Shown: positions 1-8,785 of the stretch, in pieces | Layout: every line of letters starts with the position of its first letter | How positions within the stretch are numbered: the stretch's first letter is position 1 | Assembly: GCA_937943575.1 (NCBI GenBank) | Contig: CALEAV010000007.1 | Span: forward strand, 1-64,000 | Direction of reading: 5' to 3' | Source: an uncultured bacterium | Lineage (GTDB): Bacteria; Desulfobacterota; Desulfobaccia; Desulfobaccales; 0-14-0-80-60-11 | Length of the DNA stretch: 64,000 nt | The notes under the pieces: model-generated | Database searches by the model: none | What the model was told of the DNA's origin: nothing | What the model saw: only the letters and a program-made list of their open reading frames with translations | Translations under genes and position numbers: made by a program

Positions 1-240
1 CAACTGGCTGCCCGGGGGGGCACCTGGACGGTGGTCCTGCCCGTCATCCCGGACGGCTCCCATACCGGCTGGAAGGAGGTCCTGGGCTTTGCCCCCTTCC
101 GGATCACCGGAGTGGTCACCAAGGGCGGGAGAAAGGGGGTGAAGGGAATCACCCTCACCCACTACGCCACCCCCATCGGGGTCCCCGGCGGCCCGGTGAA
201 CTATGGCCTCTGGGCCTCCTTCCCGCGACTGGTGCGCTGA
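1..240 (+). CDS. C-terminal fragment, possible TadE/TadG-like pilus-assembly protein
   Basis: The frame is open from base 1 to a TGA at 238-240, so this is the last 79 residues of a protein whose start lies outside the window. The visible pattern (TWTVVLPVIPD, then GFAPFRITGV, then a hydrophobic beta-rich end) resembles the C-terminus of putative Flp pilus-assembly TadE/TadG-like proteins, whose tail commonly has a V-LPV segment followed by G-[FY]A-[FV]-I-GV. That resemblance is from memory of the family and is weak because so little is present. No catalytic motif is visible. It could equally be another exported beta-rich protein. Confidence 0.45.
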   Translation, partial: QLAARGGTWTVVLPVIPDGSHTGWKEVLGFAPFRITGVVTKGGRKGVKGITLTHYATPIGVPGGPVNYGLWASFPRLVR

Positions 241-545
241 GCCAAGCCCCCCGGCCTGATCCCCGGGATTCCCTTGGGGCCGTCGCCAACGAATCTCTCC
301 GGGGAGGCACCAGGCAAAGACGCCCCGGCCTGATCCTCGGAGTGCAACCAGGCCGGGATGTCCTCCGGTGGTGGGCACCCCTGAACCGGAGGCCCGGCCG
401 GAAACTGCCCCCGGAGGGGCCGCCCGGATCCTTCTTCGCTCCCCTCCCCTCGCGCCCCCTTGGGCCGTCGGTTGACTTCTCCCCCAAGGGGGTATAGCAT
501 GCAAGGATGCCGGCAGGGCCGGCGCATCACCCCTGCGAGGTGCCC
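241..545. other. Intergenic region before pgi
   Basis: No gene is supported here. An imperfect 14-15 nt direct repeat (CCGGCCTGATCCCCGG near 250 and CCGGCCTGATCCTCGG near 326) lies in the first half. A CCCCCAAGGGGG palindrome sits at about 481-492, between possible promoter boxes (TTGACT 472-477, TATAGC 493-498, spacer only 15 nt). The open frames running through this stretch on the minus strand look like antisense shadows of pgi. Confidence 0.4.
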
Positions 546-1985
546 ATGGACCGCTTCGACGACAGCGCCTGGACGGCCAAGATGGCCGTGGGCCTGGATT
601 TCAACTATGCCATGGCCGATTTTGTGGCGCAGCACGGCCTCACCTGGGAGGAACTGACGGCCCTGGCGCCCCGGATGGCGGCAGTGCACAAACGCCTGGA
701 GGAGGGTCGCCAAAATGGGCGGCTGGCCTTCATGGACCTCCCCTATGACCAGAACCTGGTGCGGGAGATCCAGGCGGTGGCCAAACCCTTGCTGGAATTC
801 TTGTGGGAGTTTGTCGTCCTGGGGATCGGGGGCTCCGCCCTGGGAGCCCGGGCCCTGCACCAAGCCCTCTGCCACCCGCAGCACAACCGCCTGCCCCTGG
901 GCCGCCGGGCGCACAAACCCTCCCTGTGGGTGTTGGACAACATCGACCCGGACTGGCTCTACGGCATCCTGGACGGCCTGGACCTGCGGCGCACCGGCGT
1001 CAACGTCATCAGCAAATCCGGCAGCACCGCCGAGACCCTGGCCCAGTTCCTCTTCGTCCACCACATGCTGAAAAACCGGGTGGGGGAGGACAGGCTCCGG
1101 GAACGCCTCATCATCACCACCGACCCGGAAAAGGGGCCGCTGCGCCAGCTGGCCCGGAAGGGCGGCTTTCGCTCCCTGCCGGTGCCCCCGGCGGTGGGGG
1201 GGCGTTTTTCGGTGCTCTCCGCCGTGGGGCTCCTCCCCGCCCATATGGTGGGCATCAACATCCGGGAGCTTTTGGCCGGGGCCCGCTTCATGGATCAGCG
1301 CCTCAGGGAACGGGACTTCCTGAAAAACCCGGCCCTGCTGGTGGCCGCCCTGGCCTACCTCTTTGCCACGGAGAAGAAGCGCCCCCTGCTGGTGGTCATG
1401 CCCTACGCCAGCACCCTGGCAGGCCTGGCGGAGTGGTTCTGCCAGCTGTGGGCCGAAAGCCTGGGGAAGAGATACGACCTGGCCGGCCGGCTGGTGGAGA
1501 CGGGCAGCACCCCGGTCCGGGCCCTGGGGGTCACCGATCAGCATTCCCAGCTGCAGCTCTACATGGAGGGCCCCCACGACAAGCTTATCCTCTTCCTCCG
1601 GGTGGAGAAATTCCAGCACGATCTGCCCCTGCCGCCCCTGGAGATGGGGCTGGAGGAGCTGGAATACCTGGAAGGCCGCAGCCTGAACGAGCTTCTGGCG
1701 GCGGAGTTTGAGGCCACCAGCTTCAACCTCATGAAGGCCGGCCGCCCCAACCTCACCCTCACCCTGCCGGAGATCAACGCCTTCACCATCGGCCAGCTCC
1801 TCTACCTGCTGGAGGTGGCCACCGTGGCCGCAGGCGAGCTCTTTGAGGTCAACCCCCTGGACCAGCCGGGGGTGGAAGGGGGCAAACTCACCACCTTCGG
1901 GCTCATGGGCCGGCCGGGATTTGAAAGCTACCGGGAGGAGATCCGCCATTACAAACCCAAACAGGTGAAATACACCGCCAACTGA
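546..1985 (+). CDS. pgi: Glucose-6-phosphate isomerase
   Basis: Interconverts glucose-6-phosphate and fructose-6-phosphate in the cytoplasm. The 479-residue product has the two SIS-type sugar-phosphate isomerase domains: GIGGSALG at about 93-100 and SKSGSTAETL at about 156-165, which bind the phosphate, and a later ETGSTPVRALG segment. The length fits the shorter bacterial/archaeal-like Pgi group. I chose the ATG at 546 because GAGGTG lies 6 nt upstream; an in-frame ATG at 507 would add 13 residues lacking family similarity and has no clear ribosome site. It stands alone, followed by two hairpins at 1990-2089. Confidence 0.93.
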   Translation: MDRFDDSAWTAKMAVGLDFNYAMADFVAQHGLTWEELTALAPRMAAVHKRLEEGRQNGRLAFMDLPYDQNLVREIQAVAKPLLEFLWEFVVLGIGGSALGARALHQALCHPQHNRLPLGRRAHKPSLWVLDNIDPDWLYGILDGLDLRRTGVNVISKSGSTAETLAQFLFVHHMLKNRVGEDRLRERLIITTDPEKGPLRQLARKGGFRSLPVPPAVGGRFSVLSAVGLLPAHMVGINIRELLAGARFMDQRLRERDFLKNPALLVAALAYLFATEKKRPLLVVMPYASTLAGLAEWFCQLWAESLGKRYDLAGRLVETGSTPVRALGVTDQHSQLQLYMEGPHDKLILFLRVEKFQHDLPLPPLEMGLEELEYLEGRSLNELLAAEFEATSFNLMKAGRPNLTLTLPEINAFTIGQLLYLLEVATVAAGELFEVNPLDQPGVEGGKLTTFGLMGRPGFESYREEIRHYKPKQVKYTAN

Positions 1986-1989
1986 ACCT

Positions 1990-2089
1990 GCCGCTTGGGG
2001 AGGCAAGCGGCGCTCCCTGGCGGCGAGCCTTTCATCACCTGGCGGCGCCTGCGGGGCTGGGGCGGGGACCAGGGGGGACTGCCCCCTGG
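1990..2089. other. Two hairpins downstream of pgi
   Basis: An 8-bp perfect stem GCCGCTTG/CAAGCGGC with loop GGGAGG spans 1990-2011, and a second 8-bp stem CCAGGGGG/CCCCCTGG with a 5-nt loop spans 2069-2089. Neither is followed by a U tract, so they are weak as intrinsic terminators; they may stabilise the pgi 3' end. The rest of 1986-2203 holds no gene I can support. Confidence 0.4.
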
Positions 2090-2203
2090 CCCCGGCCCGG
2101 CCGGACCCCGGCGTTGCGATTTTTCCCCTGGTTTTCATCCCTTGCCTGCAATTTCTCCCGTTGTCATGGTAAAATAAGTTGACAGGGATGAGGGAGTCGC
2201 CCG

Positions 2204-3706
2204 GTGGGATGTGCCCCTGAGGCGACCCGGCAGCCTCATATGGCCAAGGACAGACTGAAAAACTCCGTCATGCGAATGGCTTCCTGGTGGACCCGCCAAC
2301 AGGACCTGGAGACCTTCCGTCTGGCCCGCTTCTTTTCCCTTACCAGCTTTGTGGTCATCGTGCTGTCCACCGCCCTCCTCACCCTGCTTCTGGCTCACCG
2401 GGCCCAGCAGATGGCCCTCAAAAAGAGCCAGGATTACCTCAAACTGCTGGCCGCCAACCTCAACCACCAGGTCATTCAGCAGTTTCTCGTCCCCACCGCC
2501 ATCCGCACGCAGGGCAATGTGCGGGTGGCCGACCCGGTTCAGTACCGGGACCTGGACCAGGTGGTGCGCAACACCATCCATGGCTTCCACGTGGAGAGGC
2601 TGGCCATGTATGACGAGGTGGGGGTTCTGGCCTACAGCACCGTGCCGGCGGAGCTGGGCAAGGACTGCTTCGAGGTGGTGGGGGTGCGCCAGGCCCTCTT
2701 CGGGGAGGAATACTTTGAACTCCCCGGCCGGCATCTTCTCTGGGCCGTCCTGGGGCGCCTCAGCCATTCTGAGGCCCGCCTGACCGGATACTTCCCCTTC
2801 CGCGTGGAGGGCAGGGAGACCCCGGATGCGGGCGCAGTGCTGGGGGTCTTTGAAATCACCCAGAACATCACCAAGGACCTGGTGGAGATCAGCCGCTTTC
2901 AGATCATCATCCTGCTGATCTCCACGCTCATTATGGGCGGCCTGTTTCTGGCCCTGCGGCACATCGTCAAACAGGCCGAAGTGATCATGGAACGGCGCCA
3001 GGCGGAGCAGCGGGCCCTGGAGGCCCAGCTCCATCAGGCCGAACGCCTGGCGGCCCTGGGCGAGATGACCGCCGGGGTGGCCCATGAAATCCGCAATCCC
3101 CTGGGGATCATCAGCTCCACCGCCGAGCTCCTGCACCAGCGCCTGAGCCGCTACGAACCCGACAGCCGCCTGGCCCGGATCATCGTGGAGGAGGCCACCC
3201 GCCTCAACAACAAGGTGACGGAATTCCTGGACTTCGCCCGGCCGCGCCTCCCCCACCTGCAGCCGGTGGACCTGGAAAAGGTCCTGGAGCGCAGCCTGGA
3301 GTTCCTGGAGCCGGAAATCCAGCGCCTCCACATCCGGGTGACCCGGCACTACCGGATGAACGGCCGGCCGCAGGTGGCGGATCCCGAGCTGCTGCACCAG
3401 GCCTTCCTCAATATCCTCATCAACGCCCTGCAGGCCATGCCCCAGGGCGGGGAACTGCGGGTTGCTTTGGCCCCCGACGCCGACGGCGGCAGCCGCATCC
3501 GGGTGGAGGACACCGGCGGGGGCATCGAACCCGAGATCCTGAAGAAAATCTTCAACCCCTTCTTCACCACCAAGGAGAAGGGGAGCGGCCTGGGTCTGCC
3601 CATCGTCAAAAGCATCGTGGACAGCCATCAGGGGGAGATCCGGGTGGAGAGCCAGCCCGGACGGGGCACCGCGGTGACCATCCATCTCCCTCCCCTGGCG
3701 GCGTGA
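2204..3706 (+). CDS. Membrane sensor histidine kinase (NtrB/HydH type)
   Basis: Predicted inner-membrane sensor that phosphorylates the NtrC-type regulator encoded next. Order: TM1 at about 47-65 (LTSFVVIVLSTALLTLLL), a periplasmic sensing domain of about 170 residues (sCache-like length; ligand unknown), TM2 at about 234-252, a short coiled coil, the HisKA motif AHEIRNP with phospho-acceptor His294, then HATPase boxes NILINALQAMPQGG, DTGGGIEPEI and GSGLGLPIVKSI. The ATG at 2240 (MAKDRL) is an equally plausible start and would drop 12 residues; neither has a strong ribosome site. The ligand cannot be told from sequence. Confidence 0.9.
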   Translation: MGCAPEATRQPHMAKDRLKNSVMRMASWWTRQQDLETFRLARFFSLTSFVVIVLSTALLTLLLAHRAQQMALKKSQDYLKLLAANLNHQVIQQFLVPTAIRTQGNVRVADPVQYRDLDQVVRNTIHGFHVERLAMYDEVGVLAYSTVPAELGKDCFEVVGVRQALFGEEYFELPGRHLLWAVLGRLSHSEARLTGYFPFRVEGRETPDAGAVLGVFEITQNITKDLVEISRFQIIILLISTLIMGGLFLALRHIVKQAEVIMERRQAEQRALEAQLHQAERLAALGEMTAGVAHEIRNPLGIISSTAELLHQRLSRYEPDSRLARIIVEEATRLNNKVTEFLDFARPRLPHLQPVDLEKVLERSLEFLEPEIQRLHIRVTRHYRMNGRPQVADPELLHQAFLNILINALQAMPQGGELRVALAPDADGGSRIRVEDTGGGIEPEILKKIFNPFFTTKEKGSGLGLPIVKSIVDSHQGEIRVESQPGRGTAVTIHLPPLAA

Positions 3707-3717
3707 ACCGGCGGGGG

Positions 3718-3836
3718 TGGAAAGGGGTGAGGGTGTGGGCCCTGAGGCCCTCTGCCTGGCATCCCCCCGCATGATTCCACGGGGCGGGGGGTGAGGGGAG
3801 CCTGGCCTTTGCGGCCTGCCCCCACCCACCCCGGCC
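3718..3836. repeat. G-rich/C-rich palindromic intergenic element between kinase and regulator
   Basis: The 148-nt gap between the kinase and regulator genes holds GGGCCCTGAGGCCC near 3738 and GCCTGGCCTTTGCGGCCTG near 3810, flanked by G-runs on one side and C-runs on the other. The composition resembles the elements at 6706, 6962, 8656, 11346 and 31487 but the core is less well conserved, so family membership is tentative. Confidence 0.4.
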
Positions 3837-3854
3837 AAGAGACAAAGGAGCTGC

Positions 3855-5228
3855 ATGGACACCATCCTGGTCGTGGATGATGAGGCCAACTACCTCACGG
3901 TGATGGAGGCCCTGCTGGGCGAAGCGGGGTATGAGACCCTCACCGCCGCCAGCGGCGCCGACGCCCTCAAGGTGGCGGCTCAGGCGGATCTGGATCTGGT
4001 GCTCACCGACATGAAGATGCCCCAGATGAGCGGCATCGAGCTTCTAAGCGAGCTCAAGCGCCTGGATCCGGACCTGCCGGTCATCATCATGACCGCCTAC
4101 GGCACCGTGGAGAAGGCGGTGGAGGCCATGAAGAAGGGCGCCTTCGACTACATCCTCAAGCCCTTCAAGAACGAGGAGATCCTGGTCACCATCGCCAAGG
4201 CCCTGGAACACCGCCACCTCCTGCGCCAGAACCGCCTCCTGGGCCAGGAACTGGGCAAGCGCTACGGCCCCGCCAACATCGTGGGCCACAGCAAGGCCAT
4301 GCAGGAGATTCTGGCCCTGGTGCACCGGGTGGCCCCCACCAGGGCCACCGTCCTCATCAGCGGTGAATCCGGCACCGGCAAGGAGCTCATCGCCCGGGCC
4401 ATCCACGCCCTGAGCCCCCGGGCCGCCAAGCCCTTCATCTCCGTCAATGTGGCCGCCCTCACTGAGACCCTGCTGGAAAGCGAACTCTTCGGCCACGAAA
4501 AGGGCGCCTTCACCCATGCCGTGGCCATGCGCAAGGGCCGCTTCGAACTGGCCGACGGCGGCACCCTGTTCCTGGACGAAGTGGCGGAGATGACCCCCGC
4601 CCTGCAGGTAAAGCTCCTTCGGGTGCTCCAGGAGATGGAATTCGAACGGGTGGGGGGCACCCGCACCATCAAGGTGGACGTCCGGGTGGTGGCGGCCACC
4701 AACAAGGACCTGAAGGAGGAAGTGGACGCCGGGCGCTTCCGGGAGGACCTCTTTTACCGGCTCAACGTGGTGCATTTGAAGATCCCCCCCCTGCGCCAGC
4801 GGCCCGAGGACATCCCGCCCCTGGCCCACCATTTCCTGCGCAAATATGCGGAGGAAAATGCCCGGGGCGAGGTGCACCTTGCCCCCGAGGCCCTCTCTGT
4901 CCTGAACCGCTACCCCTGGCCGGGGAACGTCCGGGAGCTGGAGAATGTCATGGAGCGGGCAGTGATTCTCTGCAACGGCCGGCTCATCACCCCTCAGGAC
5001 CTCCCCGCCGAGCTGGCCGGGACCCGGCCCGACCCCTCCCTGGACCTGGGCCAGCTCCCCCTCTTTCACCTGCCCCTCCCCGAAGCCCTGGAGCGCCTCG
5101 AGGAGCAGATGATCCGCCGGGCCCTGGCGCAGGCCGGCAACGTCCAGGTCCGGGCCGCGGAGCTGTTGGGCATCACCAAAAGCCTCCTGCAATACAAGCT
5201 GAAAAAATACCAGCTGACCACCCAGTGA
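3855..5228 (+). CDS. Sigma-54-dependent NtrC-family response regulator
   Basis: Transcription activator of 457 residues with three domains: receiver (acidic pair D8/D9, phospho-acceptor Asp52 in LTDMKMP, Lys in KPF), sigma-54 AAA+ domain (Walker A GESGTGKE 170-177, Walker B LFLDE with Asp241-Glu242, arginine finger region in FREDLFYRLNV) and a C-terminal Fis-type helix-turn-helix (VRAAELLGITKSLLQYKLKK). The sigma-54 contact loop reads GAFTHA (217-222) instead of the usual GAFTGA. A ribosome site GGAG lies about 6 nt before the ATG. It is paired with the upstream kinase. Targets are unknown. Confidence 0.93.
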   Translation: MDTILVVDDEANYLTVMEALLGEAGYETLTAASGADALKVAAQADLDLVLTDMKMPQMSGIELLSELKRLDPDLPVIIMTAYGTVEKAVEAMKKGAFDYILKPFKNEEILVTIAKALEHRHLLRQNRLLGQELGKRYGPANIVGHSKAMQEILALVHRVAPTRATVLISGESGTGKELIARAIHALSPRAAKPFISVNVAALTETLLESELFGHEKGAFTHAVAMRKGRFELADGGTLFLDEVAEMTPALQVKLLRVLQEMEFERVGGTRTIKVDVRVVAATNKDLKEEVDAGRFREDLFYRLNVVHLKIPPLRQRPEDIPPLAHHFLRKYAEENARGEVHLAPEALSVLNRYPWPGNVRELENVMERAVILCNGRLITPQDLPAELAGTRPDPSLDLGQLPLFHLPLPEALERLEEQMIRRALAQAGNVQVRAAELLGITKSLLQYKLKKYQLTTQ

Positions 5229-5233
5229 GACCC

Positions 5234-6700
5234 ATGAAACTCAACGATTTTCCCGCGGACCTGCAGCCCCACCTCGTGCCTGCGCCCAGCGGCCGGATGG
5301 TCTACCAGTGCCTGGAGTGCGGCCGGGAATACGGCATCACCGAACTCCTCTATACCTGCCCCGCCTGCAGGGGCCTGTTTCTCCTGGTGGACAAAAACGA
5401 GGCGCGCCTGAAGGAGCGCCCCGGGGCCTTCTGGCGGCGCCTCTTTGACCACCGCAGGATGCTCACCCTCCCGGCCCTGAAAGGGATTTTCCTCTACTAC
5501 GAGCTCATCGCCCCGGTCATTCCCCTTGAGGACATCATCTACCTGGGGGAGGGGCACACCCCGGAAGTCCAGGCCTGCCCCGCCCTGGCGGAGCAGGTGG
5601 GCCGGCCCTTCGCCTTCAAGAATGACGGCCAGAACCCCTCGGCCTCCTTCAAGGACCGGGGCATGGCCGCGGCCCTGAGCTACCTCAACTTCCTGGTGCA
5701 AAGCGAGAATCTGGGCCGGGTCCTGGCGGTATGCGCCTCCACCGGCGACACCTCCGCCGCCGCCGCCTTGTACGCCGCCTACCTGGGGGACAAGGTGGCC
5801 TCGGCGGTGCTTCTGCCCCACGGCAAGGTCACCCCCCAGCAGCTGGCCCAGCCCCTGGGCGCCGGCGCCCGGGTGCTGGAGCTCCCCGGGGTCTTCGATG
5901 ACTGCATGAAGGTGGTGGAGGCCCTGGCCGACCACTACCAGGTGGCCCTCCTCAACTCCAAGAACTCCTGGCGCATCCGGGGCCAGGAATCCTACGCCTT
6001 TGAGATCGCCCAGGCCCACGACTACGAGCTCACCGGCCTGGCCGTGGTGGTGCCCATCGGCAACGCCGGCAACATCACCGCCATCCTGCAGGGCTTCCTG
6101 CGCCTCCATGACCTGGGGATCATTGACACCCTGCCCCGGGTGCTGGGGGTGCAGTCATCCCACGCCGATCCGGTGTTTCGCTACTTCCGGGAGCCCAAAG
6201 GCCGCCGGGTCTTCACCCCCGTGGCGGTCCGGCCCTCGGTGGCCCAGGCCGCCATGATCGGCAATCCCGTCAGCATGCCCCGGGTCATCCGCCTGGCGGA
6301 GGAATACACCCGCCGGGCCGGCGAGGAGAGCGTGGCGGTGGTGCAGGTGAGCGAACAGGAGATCATGGACTCCATGCTCCTGGCCAACCGCCACGGCCAC
6401 ATCGCCTGCACCCAGGGGGGCGAATCCCTGGCGGGTTTCCGGGCCGCCATCCAGGCCGGCCTCCTCGGCCCAAACGAAACCGGCATCCTGGACGCCACCG
6501 CCCATCATCTGAAATTCATCGGCTTCCAGCAGATGTACTTCGACAACACCTTCCCGCCGGAATTCGAGGTTGTCCCCAAACCGGAATACCAGAACTTTCC
6601 CCAGCTCCTCACCCCCACCACCGACGACCCAAAGGAAAAGACCGCCGACCTGGCCCGCCAGATCGCCGCCCTGTTGGGCCTCACCCCCAAGGGGGCGTAA
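5234..6700 (+). CDS. thrC: Threonine synthase (PLP-dependent)
   Basis: Converts O-phosphohomoserine to threonine in the cytoplasm. The 488-residue product starts with a small zinc-ribbon-like segment (CLECGREY...CPAC, about residues 27-51) and continues into a fold-type II PLP domain with the cofactor lysine in SASFKDRG (Lys140), a catalytic STGDTSAAAA loop and a C-terminal PLP phosphate region. A GTG at 5225 in the same frame overlaps the regulator's stop; I prefer the ATG at 5234. The N-terminal Cys4 ribbon is typical of the deltaproteobacterial/archaeal type. It ends about 440 nt before the convergent hydrogenase operon. Confidence 0.9.
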   Translation: MKLNDFPADLQPHLVPAPSGRMVYQCLECGREYGITELLYTCPACRGLFLLVDKNEARLKERPGAFWRRLFDHRRMLTLPALKGIFLYYELIAPVIPLEDIIYLGEGHTPEVQACPALAEQVGRPFAFKNDGQNPSASFKDRGMAAALSYLNFLVQSENLGRVLAVCASTGDTSAAAALYAAYLGDKVASAVLLPHGKVTPQQLAQPLGAGARVLELPGVFDDCMKVVEALADHYQVALLNSKNSWRIRGQESYAFEIAQAHDYELTGLAVVVPIGNAGNITAILQGFLRLHDLGIIDTLPRVLGVQSSHADPVFRYFREPKGRRVFTPVAVRPSVAQAAMIGNPVSMPRVIRLAEEYTRRAGEESVAVVQVSEQEIMDSMLLANRHGHIACTQGGESLAGFRAAIQAGLLGPNETGILDATAHHLKFIGFQQMYFDNTFPPEFEVVPKPEYQNFPQLLTPTTDDPKEKTADLARQIAALLGLTPKGA

Positions 6701-6705
6701 GGGCT

Positions 6706-6877
6706 GTGGGGGAAGGGCCAGGGTGCGGAAGCTCCCTGCCCTCCCCTCTCCCAACCCTTTATATGACAGCCTCAGCACGACCTGACGCTGCCATAGATAA
6801 TTCATCACCCCAGGTGGGATTGGGGGTGGGCGTGGGGAGGGGGGGAGGGGCCACTGCCCCCTTGGCCTCCTCCCCAC
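6706..6877. repeat. G-rich/C-rich palindromic element, copy 1
   Basis: Left half (6706-6757) reads G-rich then C-rich, ending CTCCCAACCC. Right half (about 6813-6877) reads GGGATTGGGGG then C-rich GGCCTCCTCCCCAC. The two halves match those of the elements at 6962-7136 and 8656-8785. No protein-coding signal is present, and with the copy at 6962 it fills most of the thrC-mvhA interval. Confidence 0.6.
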
Positions 6878-6879
6878 AT

Positions 6880-6915
6880 AAAAAACGGCCGCCCTCCCGT
6901 TAGGGAGAACGGCCG
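6880..6915 (-). terminator. Intrinsic terminator of the hydrogenase operon
   Basis: On the minus strand the arms CGGCCG...CGGCCG and CTCCC/GGGAG form an interrupted hairpin with a TAAC loop, followed directly by six U (A-run at 6880-6885 on the plus strand). It lies about 220 nt downstream of the mvhA stop at 7137, as expected for the end of the hdrA-mvhA transcript. Confidence 0.75.
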
Positions 6916-6961
6916 GCTGGAGGGTTACGGGTAAACGGGAACGATCCCTGCTGATTGCTTT

Positions 6962-7136
6962 GCGGGGGAGGGCCAGGGGCTTCGAAGCCCCTGCCCTCCC
7001 CCCCGCACTCCCTCCCAACCCGCAAAGGATCGCCTGGGAAGGCGGGCTTTCAGCCCGACTTCCCGAGCGATACACCCCCTTGTGGGATTGGGGAGGGGGG
7101 GGTGGGGGGCCCGTGGCCCTTACCCCCTCCCCCACC
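6962..7136. repeat. G-rich/C-rich palindromic element, copy 2 (with insert)
   Basis: The left half forms an outstanding hairpin: GGGGGAGGG and CAGGGGCTT pair with AAGCCCCTG and CCCTCCCCC around a CG turn. It ends in CTCCCTCCCAACCC. About 60 nt follow that are absent from the copy at 8656, including their own GGGCTTTCAGCCC hairpin. Then comes the right half starting TGTGGGATTGGGG and ending in CCCCCTCCCCCACC right at the mvhA stop codon. Confidence 0.65.
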
Positions 7137-8639
7137 TCACCTGGCCGCGCTGATGAGTCGGCCCTGGCTGTCGAAAACCTCGATTTCCACGGTGCGACCG
7201 CCATCCAGGCGGTGGGTGGCGCAGCTCAGTCACGGGTCGTAGCAGCGCACCGCCATCTCCACTCTGTTTAAGGCCTCCTCGGTGACCTGACCGTGGCGGA
7301 TGACGCTTTGGGCCGCCTGGCGGATGCTCATGTTCATGGGGGCCACATTGTGGGTGGTGCCCACAATGAGGTTGGCCCGGGTGATGAGGCCGTTTTTGTC
7401 GGTGGAGTAGTCGTGGATGAGGGTCCCCCGGGGGGCCTCCACGCAGCCCACCCCCCGGCCCGCCTTGGGCTCCACCGGGTTGCGCACCTGGGGGTCGGTG
7501 ATCTCCGGGTCCTCCAGAAGCTCCACCACCTTCTCGCAGGCATAGAGGAGCTCGATGAGCCGGGCCCAGTGATAGAGCATGGTGGATTGGGCCGGCCGCC
7601 CGAAGCGGCTCCGGAACTCCTCCAGCTCCGCCTGGGCCAGGGGCGTGCTGATCCGATCGCAGACATTGAGGCGGGCCAGGGTGTTCACCCGGTAGATGCC
7701 TTTGGGCTGCTCCAGGTCCATGGAGAAGCCCTCCCCCCAGACCCGGGCGTAGGGGAATTTGGAGTAGGCCCAGTCTTCCACGTGCTCGCCCAGGTAATAG
7801 GCGTACTCCAGGTGGCTGAAGTCCTGGTAGGTGCCGTCCGGCTTCATGAGGCGCAGCACACCTTCGTAGAAGGTGAGGGAGCCATCCCGGGGGTCCACCG
7901 TGCCGAGGAAGCCGGTGGTGATCTCCCCCAGGCGCACGGTGGCGTCGTCCAGCTGGGCGAAGACGTTCTTTTTGGCCCAGTCCAGGCAGAACTGGGCAAA
8001 CTCCAGCTGCTCCCGGCTCTTTGCCAGCAGCTCCTGGCGCTCCGCCTCGGTCATGGGCTTGGAGAAGCCGCCCGGCACCACCGCCACCGGGTGGATGACC
8101 TTGCCGGCGAACTTCTCGATCATCATCTGGCCGGCCTGGCGCATCTTCACCACCTGGGTGGCCAGCTCCGGGGCGGCCTTCACCACCCCCAGGACGTTGC
8201 GGACCGAATAATCAGCCCCGGGCCCCAGGACAAAGTCCGGGGCCGCCAGGAAGAAGAAGTGCAGGATCTTGTCATTGATCTGCGCCATCACCAGCATGAG
8301 CTCCCGGAGCTTCCGGCCGGCAGGGGGGACCTGGGCTCCGAAACAGCCGTCCACCGCCTTGTTGGAGGCGGTGTGGTGCATCCAGGGGCAGATGCCGCAG
8401 ATGCGGTTGACGATGCGGGGCACCTCCTCCGCCGGGCGCCCCTCGATGAATTTCTCAAAGCCCCGGAGCGCCATGATGTTGAGGCGGGTGTCCGCCACAT
8501 TGCCCTCGTCGTCCAGCACGATGGCGATGCGGGCGTGGCCCTCGATGCGGGTGATGGGCTGGATGTTGATCACCCGCCGGCCGCTTCCGGCGCCGTGGGC
8601 AAACGCCTTGTCCGCCGTGGCTTCTATAGTCTGTGCCAT
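7137..8639 (-). CDS. mvhA: [NiFeSe]-type hydrogenase large subunit, MvhA/VhuA family (selenoprotein)
   Basis: Catalytic H2-binding subunit of an Mvh-type hydrogenase. The proximal Ni ligand motif RICGIC is at residues 79-84 (Cys81, Cys84). The frame meets TGA at 7230-7232, exactly where the distal motif DPCxxCxxH begins, and continues in frame as DP-U-LSCATH plus 24 residues to a TGA at 7137-7139. Read as selenocysteine, the protein has 500 residues with Sec470, Cys473 and His476; the tail after His476 would be removed on maturation, as is known for this family. A bSECIS-like hairpin follows the UGA. Start ATG at 8639 has AGGAGA upstream. It is the last gene of the operon; a caller ignoring Sec would stop at 7230 and lose the metal-binding C-terminus. 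Confidence 0.94.
7197..7229 (-). promoter_or_regulatory. bSECIS-like hairpin in mvhA
   Basis: Minus-strand stem ACCGCC/GGCGGT (6 bp, perfect) with loop UGGAU. The loop begins 22 nt after the UGA codon at 7230-7232. Known bacterial SECIS elements lie within the coding region just after the UGA, with a G in the first two loop positions; this fits both criteria. Confidence 0.75.
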
Positions 8640-8655
8640 GATGTTCTCCTGAATG

Positions 8656-8785
8656 GTTGTGTGGGGGCCAGGGAGCGTTGCTCCCTGCCCTCCCCCCACC
8701 CCCCTCCCAACCCTGTATGGGATTGGGGGAGGGGAGTGGGGAGGGGGTAAGGGCCCACCGGTCCTTAGCCCCCTCCCCACCTCCT
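8656..8785. repeat. G-rich/C-rich palindromic element, copy 3, inside the hydrogenase operon
   Basis: This fills nearly all of the mvhG-mvhA gap. Left half: GGGGGCCAGGGAGC gtt GCTCCCTGCC then CTCCCAACCC. Right half: TGGGATTGGGGGAGGGG, then TAAGGGCCCACCGGTCCTTA, then CCCCTCCCCACC. It is the most compact copy and defines the two-hairpin layout of the family. It lies directly between the mvhG stop and the mvhA ribosome site. Confidence 0.65.

Noticed and set aside
201-2138. Long minus-strand frame over pgi
   Set aside because: Antisense shadow of pgi, no ribosome site or motif.
3700-3860. Sigma-54 promoter in the kinase-regulator gap (TGGCAT followed by GCA)
   Set aside because: The GG-to-GC distance is 9 instead of the required 10 and the -12 element is poor.
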